Source: Rhodopseudomonas palustris | GTDB lineage: Bacteria > Pseudomonadota > Alphaproteobacteria > Rhizobiales > Xanthobacteraceae | Direction of reading: 5' to 3' | DNA: 64,000 nucleotides | Assembly: GCF_003226555.1 (NCBI RefSeq) | Contig: NZ_QKQS01000001.1 | Span: 62,001 to 126,000, forward strand | Shown: piece by piece, positions 34,001 to 43,083 of the stretch | Position numbering within the stretch: the first letter of the stretch is position 1 | Layout of the letters: every line of letters starts with the position of its first letter | Made by a program: the position numbers and the translations under genes | Notes under the pieces: model-generated | What the model was told of the DNA's origin: nothing | Databases searched by the model: none | What the model saw: only the letters and a program-made list of their open reading frames with translations

Positions 34001-35482
34001 CTGCTCCGACACCGCCTTCTCCAGACGGGGAAGCATCTCGGGAGAGAGCTGGTACTCGGTCTGCAGTGTCTTCTGCACCTCCGGCGTCAACACGAAGCTG
34101 GCGTCCGGAGTGAAGTGCGGGTTGTCTCGCAGCAGCCTCGCGGTGATTGAATGCTGGCTGATGGCATCCGCCGTCGACTGGTACCACGGCATCTCAGCCT
34201 CGCGCTTCGCCATCGCGTCGTTGGCAGCCATCACCTCACCCTGAGACACGGTAGGCGCGGTCGGCCGGAAGTCGGTCACGGTGCGCTGAGCGCCGAAGTT
34301 GGTCGGCCCGGCAGCAGCGTAATCTGTGTTACCATCGATGTAGGAGGTCAGCTTGCTATAGACCTGGGCCACGGTGCGGGGCTGACCTGTGGCCTTGTCG
34401 TAGAAGATGTTGTAGTTGGCCTTCGCCGCCTCGGGAAACAACTTCGAAGCGTCAGCGCTCGGATTGCTCTCGTAGGCCCGCACGAAGTTGATACCACCCT
34501 GAGTCCCCATGAAGTGCGAGATGTACATCTCTCCATCCTTCTGGGTGCGACCAAGAGCCTTCTCGAATGCGATCTTGTTCTGGCGCATGTACTCCGCTGC
34601 CATGAACGCGCTCGCCTTCGGATCATCCGGAGTGACCGTCGTCGGCAGACCGTAGATCGCTGCACTACGCTTCACCATGTCGGACCACGTCGCATCGGTG
34701 AACTGGAAGAGTCCCTTCGCCGAGCTGGTGGTGCTCTTGGTGTTGCGACCGAAGTCACTCTCTTGCTTCGCCGTTGCCATCAGGACATGCACCGGGACGC
34801 CAGCACGCTGGGCCGCGTCTTCGATGTAACCCTTGATGTCAGCAGGCACCTCGACCGGCTTCTTCACGGTCCGGGCCTCGGCCGTCTCGACGTGCCACGG
34901 CTCGTGGCCCATCGGGAACGCCAGTCCGTAGCGGGCAGCATTGTCATGCACATACTTACGGACTTCGTCGTTGGCGAAGCCCAGATCGGCGGCGAGCCCG
35001 TGGTTGTGGTTGGAGCGGCCGGGCGGTGCAGCCCAGCGTCGCGCCGCAGCTTCGGAGCCGTACTTGGCGACGGCTTCCTTGTAGATTTCGGCCTGACGCT
35101 CGACGGAGCGGAAGCCTGAATTGATCTTGAGCCCATCGCGAATGTTCTGCGGGGCTTCGGAGATGAGACGGGTGAGCCGTTCAGCCAGCGCGTCCTGCAT
35201 CCCGTTAAGGTGCTCCAAGTCCTTCCCCTGAGCGAGGTAAGGAGTCAGCGCCTGGACGGATTGCGTCAGCGTCGGCTTCGCCCGCTGCTCGGCCGGGGCC
35301 GGTTGCAACGGGGCCTGCTCCAGCCCCTGCATCACCGCAGGGTCTTGCACTGGCGGCAGCGCCTCGGCGGTTACAACCGGCTGCGGCTGCGCCTCGACTT
35401 GCGGTTCGGGCTGAACGACAGGCTGTACGGGTGGAAGGGTGACACCCTCGGGCATCCAACCTTCCTTCATCAGTTCATCCAT
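31052..35482 (-). CDS. Internal virion protein with M15 peptidase and lytic transglycosylase (gp16-like)
   Basis: 1476 residues (T7 gp16 is 1318). A Pro/Gln-rich N-terminus leads to a D-Ala-D-Ala carboxypeptidase-like (M15/VanY) domain at about 110-200 with zinc ligands His159 and Asp166 (SNHNHGLAADL) and His197 (EPWHVE). A lytic transglycosylase domain follows at about 212-330 with catalytic Glu241 (AKQESDFG) and AKGLFQFT. The rest is the long helical ejection region. The protein should be ejected first and open peptidoglycan by cutting both glycan and peptide bonds. Confidence 0.93.
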   Translation of the reverse strand: MDELMKEGWMPEGVTLPPVQPVVQPEPQVEAQPQPVVTAEALPPVQDPAVMQGLEQAPLQPAPAEQRAKPTLTQSVQALTPYLAQGKDLEHLNGMQDALAERLTRLISEAPQNIRDGLKINSGFRSVERQAEIYKEAVAKYGSEAAARRWAAPPGRSNHNHGLAADLGFANDEVRKYVHDNAARYGLAFPMGHEPWHVETAEARTVKKPVEVPADIKGYIEDAAQRAGVPVHVLMATAKQESDFGRNTKSTTSSAKGLFQFTDATWSDMVKRSAAIYGLPTTVTPDDPKASAFMAAEYMRQNKIAFEKALGRTQKDGEMYISHFMGTQGGINFVRAYESNPSADASKLFPEAAKANYNIFYDKATGQPRTVAQVYSKLTSYIDGNTDYAAAGPTNFGAQRTVTDFRPTAPTVSQGEVMAANDAMAKREAEMPWYQSTADAISQHSITARLLRDNPHFTPDASFVLTPEVQKTLQTEYQLSPEMLPRLEKAVSEQHATYIAQQAQRDQMAQQHLSDSGFTGAALSLATALLDPVSLSVGVATGGLGDIAAVAVGAGRAGRVAAQAGAGAAANVGLELAERRLDMSGSEHNLLMTAAVGAMFGGAYGLLSRNPATMAEAQRLSNLGKSMKDELMGATAPHNPNAVGAAGNPNATLPFLSDNAWVATRDADAPYTVNKVAGVKVGRFDAVGQLKSVKDPNTRLVGGALGEDAVGNADGSINTFSATEEMELMHRKDIAQLNQMWAPAASEWAKDNGYKLGRLTGGANFNDEVTAYIRNTDPTVEWHPAVKRLGDHIAKMNAEKLRDAQNPLRREGLVGRPVKGFEDVPENPNYMMRIYDSFKLNQLLDERVPTGVGQRGLEAWFKGAMRSAQPWIDDELLDRIAEGTVKRLRQKANGIDEALNLMHSGFDVEHLKELLRDADLAEERIDWLLKTIRVKSEAAGDVRSKHRVMLDENFVLRGYRTFGGDARDVSLKDFTVTDAKLLSDLYFRHMNGRIALARVRVKNPTTGEMLINGITSDNEWATVKGKLAKSMADNHMDAVEIKKQLANLDFLYDRTLGRPDPAQDGKWADWLRRVRKFNFLRQAGSFGLAQLPEMAMIPANLGIKAALQHMPAFKRIITMDGRSILDDGLAAEFEAAFGIGTDRLRGMQFFRSDEFGYHAAGALGKLDNALDFGQMAVAEASGMTTINTMLQRTTAKVIAQKFADMAINPTTINMKRMASIGLDDAMLKRIIGQVKDNFTTEDGILFKHKVTRMNLDNWSDLEARAAFENAVFRWARRIVQENDIGNMHRWASRPLWQMLFQFRTFSLTAWNKQFMVNMHLRDMTSFNIMMYGLIAGAGAYALRTQLQAMGRSDKDDYLRKRLAPEKLAAGAFQAAGWSSLLPMAIDTAGYLTGMNPVFDARTSGNASDMIFGSPTIGLIDDVAKAAKGVVQPIRDGRERSQLESRAIAKVAPLQNWVPASALLSTMISGQPERPPR

Positions 35483-35537
35483 GAATACTTCCTAATGGGC
35501 GTAGGAGGAGCCTCAGCTCCCCCTCGCCTGTTAATGA

Positions 35538-37820
35538 CTACCTGCCGCCCGTGCGGGGATTGCCGGGGTTCAGCAGTTTCTTGAACAAGTCCTCGAATGC
35601 CTTCGGAGGCACCGCCTCGGTCACCGAGCGCGGCGTCGCGATGGCACCTACTGGCGCAAGGCGCAGGGGCTCGTTCGGCTTGTTTGGAAGGGCGGCCTTC
35701 TCTTCGCGCTTGGCGGGAGACAGCAGCCGATCCGGCGTACCCCGCAGTCGCTCCTTCTCGACTTCGACAGCGGCGTCGCGGGTCTTGATCTGCGCGTCCA
35801 TGCGGGCAGCGGCGTCGGCGTTGTCCTTCTGCTTCTGCATCCCGAGGAGCATCGGCATCGTGATCGTCGCCGGCACGACGTTGCCCTTGGCGTCCTTCGC
35901 ATAGAGCGGTCGGCCACCTTCGGTCGCAGCGTCGATGATCCGGAACACGCCCCCGCCCATCGGCTCGATGGACAGGTCGGTTGCCTTAGCCACGTTGTTC
36001 GATGCGCCGTACTGCTTGTGGAAGTCGCCCAGCGCGGCCTCGATGTTGCCGGTGAACTGCTTCGGCGGCAGCCAGCCGTTGTCGGTGACTACGTGACCGT
36101 TGATGTAGGTCGAGCGCTTCTGCACCGTCTCCACAGCGGTCTTGACGGCGTCGTCGAGGGACATGCCGGGGATGCGGGTGTAGAGCGTCGCCACGTCGAG
36201 GACGCGCTTCTGCACGGCTCCAGCGTTCTTGGCGTCGCTGTTGACGAACGGCAGGTAGCTCCAGAAGCTCGTGCTGAAGTCCATCGACTTCACCTTCGCT
36301 TCCACGTCCTTGGCCCGCTGAGCACGGACCGCGAGGTCGTTCTCGTTGTCCGGGGTGCGGATCGCGGCGGCGGCCATGTCGAGCGCCTCGTCGGGCGTCT
36401 TGCCGAGCTGCTGCCGTGCGGCGTCGTAGACCTGATAGTAATCGAGCGTGTTCTTGTCCAAGCCCAGCGTGTTCTTCACGTAGGGATGGTTGCGCTCGTT
36501 CATCCGCATGAACTGCTCGCCGGCCGCGATGGCTGCCTGCCGGGTGGCCGGGTTGGTCAGCGCCTGTGGGTTGGCGAACGCCTTGGGCGGACCGGACAGC
36601 ATCTCCTTCCACACAGGGTTGGCGATGTTGTTCGCGGTGAGCACACTCCACTCCCGCTCGAACCGGTTGTCGGGGCTCTCACGTCGGCTCTCGGCGGTCT
36701 GCTGGGACCACGTCAGCCAATCGTTCACCGCCTTCTCCTTGACCTTGTCCAAGGACACAGAACGGTCCGGACTGGCGCGGTCGTAGGGGTTCTTGTAGGT
36801 GGCGTTACCCATCGTCCAGAGCGAGCCGTCCTGCCGCTCCATCGCGCTCTTCACGTTGGCGACCGCCTGCTGCTCGACCGTGTCGTCGTACTTGCGGGTG
36901 AGCGTGTTGCGGGCGATGTCCCTGATCTGCTGCACGTCGGCGGCGAAGCGCGGGTTCTGACCGAGCGCCGGAACCTTCTCGCCGTCACGGCCGACGCGAT
37001 CAACGCCGAGGGCGTGGACGACAGTCTCGACAGAATTGGGGTCAGCCGCCCGATTGCGCAGCACGTTCATGAGCTGCTGGTCGAGCTGGTCGTTGCGGAG
37101 GAAGGTGTTGTTGCCGATGTCGAGGTAAACGCCGCGCAGCTTCTGCTGCACCGCTTCGGGAGGCTGACCAGCCGAAGCATCGAACATCTTGTTGAACTGG
37201 TCGAAGGCGACGCCTTCCATCTCGCGATTGAAGCGAGCCTGCCGCTGCTCCATCTGCGCCTTCATGAGCGCGTCACGGGCACCCTCGACCCGCTTCTGGA
37301 AGCCGGCCATGGCGTGCTTCGAGGCTTGGAACCACTGCGGCATGTTCTGCAGCTCGTCGTTCGCAGCCTTCGTCAGAATGTCTTCGATGTTCGTGCCCGG
37401 CTCACGGGATGACAGGTCGATCTTTCCTGCCGCGATCTGGTCTTGGATGCCGAGCACCAGCCGCTCGCCGTAAGCCTGCCCGGCGTTCCCCTCGACCAGC
37501 CCCTTCGCATACGGGTCGGCGAAGTTGGGCATGGTGCCGTTCTGCACCCGCTCGATGGCCTCGTCGCGCGTCATGCCGGCGATCAGCTTGTTGGCGCGGG
37601 CGCCTTCGATCTCGGCCTGCTGCCGCTTCTGCTGTGCCAGCGCCGCCGTGCCGAAGCCGGACAGGGCGTGGTTGAAGCTGCTCAACGCGTCGGCGAGGCG
37701 CGTGAGGTCGGTGTTGATCGGGGCCTGCGGCGCACCCGTGAAGGTGTCGCCGGGAACGCCCGGTGATCGGAGAGGTACAGGCCCGTCCAGTTCGGGGGCC
37801 TGCACTCGTCCCTTTGCCAT
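35538..37820 (-). CDS. Internal virion protein (gp15-like)
   Basis: 760 residues against 747 in T7 gp15. Mostly alpha-helical with no membrane segment; it starts by overlapping the gp14-like stop (TAATG) and is followed by the gp16-like gene. With gp14 and gp16 it forms the inner core and the trans-envelope ejection tube. The assignment is by size, composition and position. Confidence 0.88.
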   Translation of the reverse strand: MAKGRVQAPELDGPVPLRSPGVPGDTFTGAPQAPINTDLTRLADALSSFNHALSGFGTAALAQQKRQQAEIEGARANKLIAGMTRDEAIERVQNGTMPNFADPYAKGLVEGNAGQAYGERLVLGIQDQIAAGKIDLSSREPGTNIEDILTKAANDELQNMPQWFQASKHAMAGFQKRVEGARDALMKAQMEQRQARFNREMEGVAFDQFNKMFDASAGQPPEAVQQKLRGVYLDIGNNTFLRNDQLDQQLMNVLRNRAADPNSVETVVHALGVDRVGRDGEKVPALGQNPRFAADVQQIRDIARNTLTRKYDDTVEQQAVANVKSAMERQDGSLWTMGNATYKNPYDRASPDRSVSLDKVKEKAVNDWLTWSQQTAESRRESPDNRFEREWSVLTANNIANPVWKEMLSGPPKAFANPQALTNPATRQAAIAAGEQFMRMNERNHPYVKNTLGLDKNTLDYYQVYDAARQQLGKTPDEALDMAAAAIRTPDNENDLAVRAQRAKDVEAKVKSMDFSTSFWSYLPFVNSDAKNAGAVQKRVLDVATLYTRIPGMSLDDAVKTAVETVQKRSTYINGHVVTDNGWLPPKQFTGNIEAALGDFHKQYGASNNVAKATDLSIEPMGGGVFRIIDAATEGGRPLYAKDAKGNVVPATITMPMLLGMQKQKDNADAAARMDAQIKTRDAAVEVEKERLRGTPDRLLSPAKREEKAALPNKPNEPLRLAPVGAIATPRSVTEAVPPKAFEDLFKKLLNPGNPRTGGR

Positions 37821-38380
37821 TAGAATGCGAACTCCTGAGTTGCGCCGCCGACCTTAGCCATCTGGCCGATGCCGCTTGCGACGCCGGACATGATGCGGAT
37901 CGCGGCATCTGCGAAGGACGGCTGGCTCGCCTGTCGAACGCTGTTGATGCGCTGCTCCGCCTGTGCGCGGGTGCTCTCCATGTTGGCCCGCATGTAGTCG
38001 CGGTCCATCTCGTAGTTCTGGTCGATGCTGTCGACCCGCCGCCCCTCGCGGCCGTAGTAATCGTCGATCAGCGCGTCGACGGACAGTCCGGTCACACCCG
38101 CCTCGCCGGCCGCAGTCAGCGCCGTACCTCGCGCCTTCATCGCCGCGATGTGGGTCTCTTCGACCTGCTGCGACGCTTCGTTGCGCTTCTGGATGATGGC
38201 GTTTTGCTGGTTGGCGTACTGGTTGACGGCTGCCATCTGCGCGGCGCGGGCATTACGAGCGTAGTAGGCGTTCTGTTCGTCGGCCGCCTGCTTCTGCGCC
38301 GCGTAGCCAACTACAGCACTGCCGATGCTGCTCATGATGCCCAGGATCGGGGCGATTGCCCCAAGGGCCATTACGCACAT
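37820..38380 (-). CDS. Internal virion protein (gp14-like)
   Basis: 186 residues. An N-terminal hydrophobic helix (LGAIAPILGIMSSIGSAVVGYAA) precedes a long coiled segment with QQNAIIQKRNEASQQVEETH and GEAGVTGLSVDALIDDYYG, the pattern seen in T7 gp14-family proteins. It should form the outer-membrane end of the ejection conduit. A second ATG three codons in (38371) is the alternative start. Confidence 0.9.
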   Translation of the reverse strand: MCVMALGAIAPILGIMSSIGSAVVGYAAQKQAADEQNAYYARNARAAQMAAVNQYANQQNAIIQKRNEASQQVEETHIAAMKARGTALTAAGEAGVTGLSVDALIDDYYGREGRRVDSIDQNYEMDRDYMRANMESTRAQAEQRINSVRQASQPSFADAAIRIMSGVASGIGQMAKVGGATQEFAF

Positions 38381-38844
38381 GTCTGCTTCATCCTTGCGAA
38401 CTCATAGAAGGGGACGCTACGCGCACCCCACTGTTCGATCCTGCGTAGGAAAGAGAAGCCGAGCCACTTGAGCCAGCGATGATGTAGGGTGTTCCGCGCA
38501 TCCACCATGTTGGTGATGATCGGGTACTTGTCGTTCAGCGCCTCCACGTAGGGTCGACACCGAGTGAGGAACTCGAACTTGTGCTTGGTGATCTCGTCTG
38601 TGGACACCATCCAAACGATGCCGACCTCGGGTAGCGGTGTCGGATCGACGCCGAACACGCCCGCCGGGAGGCCGTCGCCACGGTGGAAGGTCCACACGTC
38701 GCGCCCGGCCCCCACGGATTGAGGCAGGATCAGTTCCGGCGGTGCGCCTGTCATGGCGTCACACTCGTCCCGATCTGCCTGCCTCAAGTGGTTGGCGATG
38801 TAGGTTACGTCTTCGACTGTCGCGCGTTGCACGTAGCCGCGCAT
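38371..38844 (-). CDS. gp13-like internal/assembly protein (DUF2833-like)
   Basis: 157 residues from MRGYVQRAT, whose ATG overlaps the gp12 stop. The acetyltransferase-like layout (HLRQADRDECDAMTG; GIVWMVSTDEI; LHHRWLKWLGF) matches the Gp13 family found in podophages. In T7, gp13 is required for gp14-gp16 core assembly. Whether it has enzymatic activity is unknown. Confidence 0.88.
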   Translation of the reverse strand: MRGYVQRATVEDVTYIANHLRQADRDECDAMTGAPPELILPQSVGAGRDVWTFHRGDGLPAGVFGVDPTPLPEVGIVWMVSTDEITKHKFEFLTRCRPYVEALNDKYPIITNMVDARNTLHHRWLKWLGFSFLRRIEQWGARSVPFYEFARMKQTCA

Positions 38845-41228
38845 TACAACTCCCTTGCTTTCTCGTTGTGGATGCCGGTCCACTCCGCGTTGATGAAAGC
38901 GGAGGGCATCCAACTATCCGAGACGATCTCGATGGTGACCCTGTCGTTGCGGGACAGGATCGGGATGGACATCTTGCCGGCTCGCATCGGGATGTGGCCG
39001 AGGATGTTGTTGGCGTCGCCCAGCGTGCGGCCGGTGTACTCGTAGACGTAGGGCTGTCGCCCCTCCGGAGACACGATCACCCGGAAGTAGGCCGAGTTGT
39101 TGTGCGCCAACGTCATCTGCTTGATCTGCAGCCGACCGGTCTGCACCGCAGTGCTGCCGCCGTTCGCCGAGGGCTGACGGAGGAAGAACCGCGAGAACCG
39201 GTAGCGTCGCTCATAGGGCTCACCGAACCACACCTTCGCGGCCCGAGTGTCACCCCGGAGGGCCACCTGCCGGCCGTTAGTGCTGATCACCGCAACCGGC
39301 AGCTCGATGGCCGGGAGCGTCGCACCGCCCGGCGACGTGACCGCCACGATGTTCTCGGACGGCATGTAGGGCAGTGTGTAGACGGTGTAGTTGAACGACG
39401 GGCTGTAGACCGGGGCCGGCAGCTTGTCGCTGTGGATGCGCCGATCGAGGTGGACGAGGAAGCCCAGCCCCGCGTCAAAGGCGTTGGGCTGCATCCTGAT
39501 CTTCTCCAGATAGACGCCGTCCTCGCGCTTCGCGACCACATACATGTCGCTCTCGATGAACTCGATGTTGAGCAGCTCCGGGTTTCCAGGCAGGGTCCAC
39601 TTCTGCCACGCCGCCTGCAACCGCTGCCCGTCCGTCGAGACGTAGTAGCGGTAGATGTAGATGCGCGTCGGATCACTGGAGGCGATCATCGCCAGCACAC
39701 CCTCGTTCGACGTGCCAGCCATCTTGCGGATGCCGGAAGGCACGTAAGCCGGGACGTGCGCAGTGACCTCGGATGCCGACGCAGTCTGCGAGACCTTGTC
39801 GATCGCGTACTCCCAAAGCGCCGTGAACTCGCCGCGCCGGGCCGCGAAGAAGATCGTCTGCCCGAGCCCGACCGGACGGACGTTACCGTCGCACACGTAC
39901 TCGGTTTGCGGACGGATCGAGACCGTCTTCGGGGTCAGCAGATCATTGCCGCTGACGGTGAACTGCGTTTGCTCCGAGAACAGCACGAGCTGATCCTGGT
40001 ACGGCACGGCGTGCTTGAGCAGCGAGACCTTCACGTGGGACGCGCCAACGTCGATCGGGTCGTCGTCCAGCACCGCGCTGGCCGTCGTTCGGAAGAAGTC
40101 GAAGAACGATCCGTTGCGCGACATGATCGCGTTCTCGCCGGACAGGAAGCCCAGCCGGTTGCGGTGGAAGAACACGTCCTCGATGTAGTCACCGACGAAC
40201 GACGGGTTCGGCGAGGTGTCCTCGTCGCCGCACTTGCGCGGGTCCCATTCGATCTCGTCGAAGGTGAACGTGCCGTCCGCTTCGGAGATCAGAGCGTGTG
40301 GCATCGTGGCCGCCTTCAGGTACAGCTTGGTGCCCGGCTTCACGCACTCCTTCCAGACGCCGGGACCGTCAGTCCCCTTCTCGAAGCGGACGAAGTAGTT
40401 GTCGCCGGTCGTGCCCTTGTCGCCGATCACCTCGGTGACGAAGCCGTCCGGTCCAAACTGCGGCAGATCGGAGAACCGCTGCACGCGCCCCTTCGCCACC
40501 TTCATGGCGTTGCCGTTGTAACCGTCCTGCACGTCGATGTTGAAGTTGACGCCCTGCTCGTGGAAGATGTGGATGGCGTTCTGGTAGCGGTTGCTGTGCC
40601 ACCCGTTGGCGTTGAAGCCGTTCGCCTGGAGCGAGGCATCGAGCTGGGCCGCGATGTAGACCGTGTCCACATACGGAGCCTCCGATGCTTGGTCACCGTC
40701 CGGCGTCTCGTACTTGGCCGCCACCACACCGTTGATGTAGATGCAGTAGGTCTTGCCATAGTTGCCGGCGAGCACGTTCACCAGCGCTTCGGGCTTGCGC
40801 AGCGGGGCCACCTCAGCATCCATTGCGGTCGCTACAGTGGTATTGGTGATGAACGTGTAGTCAGCGACTGTCACAGCCCGCAGCGAGGCCGGATCGGCAC
40901 CTGCGAGGTAGTTGAAGCCGCGCGGGTAGAACACCTCTCGCTCCACCCCGAGGAAGTCGTACACCCGAAGGATGCCGTCCACAGGGTCGAACACGACGAG
41001 ATACTTCTCGTTGATGTCGCGGTTGATGATGTGGGTGAAGACTCGCTCAGGGAGCGTGTCGAGAATTTTCGCAATGTGTTCAGTCGGCGGCCTGTCCTTC
41101 AAGCCCTCGACGATGGTCGAGTAATAGCCGTCTTGGCTCTCTGCCTGCGTGGGCAGTCGGAGCGCTGGAGCTTGCTGGGATACGCCGTTGACGAGGTTGG
41201 GGATGGTGCCAGTGACTAACTTCGTCAT
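38844..41228 (-). CDS. Tail tubular protein B (gp12, nozzle)
   Basis: 794 residues, exactly the T7 gp12 length. The N-terminus GTIPNLVNGVSQQAPALRLPTQAESQDGYYSTIVEGLKDRPPTEHI is the family hallmark. It forms the hexameric tail nozzle below the gp11 ring and carries the fibres. It overlaps gp11 by one base at the start and gp13 at the end. Confidence 0.96.
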   Translation of the reverse strand: MTKLVTGTIPNLVNGVSQQAPALRLPTQAESQDGYYSTIVEGLKDRPPTEHIAKILDTLPERVFTHIINRDINEKYLVVFDPVDGILRVYDFLGVEREVFYPRGFNYLAGADPASLRAVTVADYTFITNTTVATAMDAEVAPLRKPEALVNVLAGNYGKTYCIYINGVVAAKYETPDGDQASEAPYVDTVYIAAQLDASLQANGFNANGWHSNRYQNAIHIFHEQGVNFNIDVQDGYNGNAMKVAKGRVQRFSDLPQFGPDGFVTEVIGDKGTTGDNYFVRFEKGTDGPGVWKECVKPGTKLYLKAATMPHALISEADGTFTFDEIEWDPRKCGDEDTSPNPSFVGDYIEDVFFHRNRLGFLSGENAIMSRNGSFFDFFRTTASAVLDDDPIDVGASHVKVSLLKHAVPYQDQLVLFSEQTQFTVSGNDLLTPKTVSIRPQTEYVCDGNVRPVGLGQTIFFAARRGEFTALWEYAIDKVSQTASASEVTAHVPAYVPSGIRKMAGTSNEGVLAMIASSDPTRIYIYRYYVSTDGQRLQAAWQKWTLPGNPELLNIEFIESDMYVVAKREDGVYLEKIRMQPNAFDAGLGFLVHLDRRIHSDKLPAPVYSPSFNYTVYTLPYMPSENIVAVTSPGGATLPAIELPVAVISTNGRQVALRGDTRAAKVWFGEPYERRYRFSRFFLRQPSANGGSTAVQTGRLQIKQMTLAHNNSAYFRVIVSPEGRQPYVYEYTGRTLGDANNILGHIPMRAGKMSIPILSRNDRVTIEIVSDSWMPSAFINAEWTGIHNEKAREL

Positions 41229-41821
41229 TACCGGAAGCGGCCGTGCGCGATGCGCCGGACCGTGGTGGATTGCCGAACGACGTTGCTCTCCGAGTTGTCA
41301 CACTCCTCTTGCAGGAGGATCGACCACGCCTTGAGAACGTCCAGCTCGTTGATTTGGTGGGAGTTGCCGTCGCCGATCATGCGGTTCTCGAACTTGCGGC
41401 CAGCGGCCATCGAGATGTAGCGACGGGCGGTCTCGGGAAGCTCTTCGAACGGCAGGACGAAAGTGATCGTCAGCGAGATAGGCTTACCGATGTTGAAGGT
41501 CTTGTTGGTGCGGTCCCAGAGCCGGCCGCCCCGGTTCACGCAGTCGATGTCGCCGTCAGTCGGGTCGACCTTGATGGTGTTCTTCGGGAGGATGATGTTG
41601 CCGTCCATGTCGGGCGACAGCACCAGATCGTGCTCGGTGTTCCAGTCCCATCCGTGGGTCTGCACGGTGCGGCTCTCGCGCCGCAGAAGTTGCATTGCAG
41701 TCTGTGCGTCGGCGACGCGTGATGCCTCTTCAAGGGAGGCCACCGGGCTCTCCGAGATCAGCGAGAGCATGTCGTTGATGGCCTCGATCTCCGACATCGG
41801 AGCGAGCGCAGTGGTGTCCAT
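41228..41821 (-). CDS. Tail tubular protein A (gp11, gatekeeper)
   Basis: 197 residues (T7 gp11 is 196). Family features include EIEAINDMLSLISESPVASLE and a C-terminal LETARRYISMAAGRKFENR-like segment. It forms the dodecameric ring between portal and nozzle. Confidence 0.94.
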   Translation of the reverse strand: MDTTALAPMSEIEAINDMLSLISESPVASLEEASRVADAQTAMQLLRRESRTVQTHGWDWNTEHDLVLSPDMDGNIILPKNTIKVDPTDGDIDCVNRGGRLWDRTNKTFNIGKPISLTITFVLPFEELPETARRYISMAAGRKFENRMIGDGNSHQINELDVLKAWSILLQEECDNSESNVVRQSTTVRRIAHGRFR

Positions 41822-41834
41822 TGAGGTCCCTAAA

Positions 41835-41866
41835 CGAAAAAAGCCGAGGACCCGAAGGTCCCCGGC
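41835..41866 (-). terminator. Terminator after the capsid gene (T-phi equivalent)
   Basis: Minus strand: 10-bp stem GCCGGGGACC/GGTCCTCGGC (one G-T pair), TTCG tetraloop, then TTTTTTCG. It lies between capsid and gp11, the same place as the T7 T-phi terminator for the phage RNA polymerase. Confidence 0.92.
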
Positions 41867-41887
41867 AGGGTTGGTGAGGAGTTGCGC

Positions 41888-42829
41888 TTAGGCGCTCTTG
41901 TACAGCTCGACAGCGCACTCCGGACGCAGCCAGTCGTGGCCGACCGCGTACTTGGCGACCATGAAGGTGCCCTGACGGCGCGGCTCGTACTCAGCGTCCA
42001 TCGCGAGGTCCATCAGCTTGACGGTGCCCGCAGCCATCTTGTGGGAGATGATGCCGACGGTCTTGCTGAAGTCCGCGCGATACTTCACGTGGACATCGGT
42101 GTTCGCGGTGTCGTCCGCACCCGGCACGTTGTTGGTCTTCACAATCGGGAAGCCAGCAACGGTGTTCAGCGAGCCCTGGCCGAGGTCACCGCCGGTGTTG
42201 CCGTAGAACTTGTTCACCAGCGTGGTGTCCTGCGCCATGATGTAGAACTGCGCCGGGCGGAAGAACGCGGTGCGGTCTTCGGCCGGGACGTTCTTCTCGT
42301 CGAGCTTCTGTGCCGCCGAGAACAGCGAGGTGCGGAGCACGTCCTTGTCCGTGTCCATGTTCGCATTCGAGATGCGGGTGCCGCCCGGACGGCCGGCGAG
42401 CGGGTTGGTCGCGCGGGCCGCGAGAACCATGACACGGGCGACGTTGGTGTCGAACGCCTGCGCCAGCTCACGACCCAGCTCCTGCGAGTACGGGCCGCGA
42501 ACGTCGTAGTGGTTCATCGCCTCGTCGATGTTCGCGATGAAGGTGTCAGCGATCAGCAGATCGTCGATCGTGATCACCTTCTCCGCGTGATCGATCTGAG
42601 TGCCGTCGATCCACTTACCCGGCGTGTGGTAGCGGCTGGACGCCTTACCGATTAGCGGGAATTGCGCCGACTTGCCCTGAGTGATCTGGCGGATGAAGTG
42701 CTTATCCGTGAACATCGTGGTGCGCTCGAACTCGGTCAGTACCTCGCCCGAGAACACCTTCAGGAACAGCGCGAGTGCGTCGCCGGTATGGTTGATTTGG
42801 CCGACGCGGGACACAACAGTGTCAGTCAT
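41888..42829 (-). CDS. Major capsid protein (gp10-like)
   Basis: 313 residues. Opening block INHTGDALALFLKVFSGEVLTEFERTTMF and later HTPGKWIDG and DDLLIADTFIANIDEAMNHYDVR are typical of HK97-fold capsids of T7-like phages. SD GGAG precedes the ATG. It is flanked by two tRNA genes upstream and a strong terminator downstream, so transcripts should accumulate here. Confidence 0.96.
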   Translation of the reverse strand: MTDTVVSRVGQINHTGDALALFLKVFSGEVLTEFERTTMFTDKHFIRQITQGKSAQFPLIGKASSRYHTPGKWIDGTQIDHAEKVITIDDLLIADTFIANIDEAMNHYDVRGPYSQELGRELAQAFDTNVARVMVLAARATNPLAGRPGGTRISNANMDTDKDVLRTSLFSAAQKLDEKNVPAEDRTAFFRPAQFYIMAQDTTLVNKFYGNTGGDLGQGSLNTVAGFPIVKTNNVPGADDTANTDVHVKYRADFSKTVGIISHKMAAGTVKLMDLAMDAEYEPRRQGTFMVAKYAVGHDWLRPECAVELYKSA

Positions 42830-42969
42830 TGATTAGTCTCCAGTGTGGATTTGAGGATTGGCCTCGAACCCGACATCGGATGCGCAAGGTTGTTCGCCTT
42901 CGCTTCACCCGCAGGTGCGCAGAAGGACGAGCCAAGAACGTCGTGATGTGCGGTGGTCTTGGACCTGAA

Positions 42970-42990
42970 CGCCCCCTTAGAAGGGGCACG
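42970..42990 (-). other. Small hairpin in the capsid leader
   Basis: Arms GCCCC and GGGGC flank a short loop about 140 bp upstream of the capsid ATG. It could be an mRNA processing or stabilising hairpin similar in position to T7 RNase III sites; this is only a structural guess. Confidence 0.4.
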
Positions 42991-43007
42991 TTGCTGACCA
43001 CTGGAGT

Positions 43008-43082
43008 TGGCAAGGGTGGCAGGACTCGAACCTGCATCTCACGGTTTTGGAGACCGGCGCTTTACCGTTAAGCTACACCGAT
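43008..43082 (-). tRNA. tRNA-Trp(CCA), somewhat degenerate
   Basis: 75 nt with encoded GCCA end, anticodon loop CTCCAAA (anticodon CCA), D arm GCTT...AAGC and T stem GCAGG/CCTGC. Acceptor positions 2-71 and 3-70 and the outer anticodon-stem pair do not match, so it may be weakly functional. Only one base separates it from the tRNA-Asn gene. Confidence 0.8.
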
Positions 43083-43083
43083 G

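Noticed and set aside
38637-41219. An 860-codon plus-strand frame opposite tail tubular protein B
   Set aside because: Composition is His/Arg/Val-rich noise; the minus-strand gp12 has exact family length and motifs.
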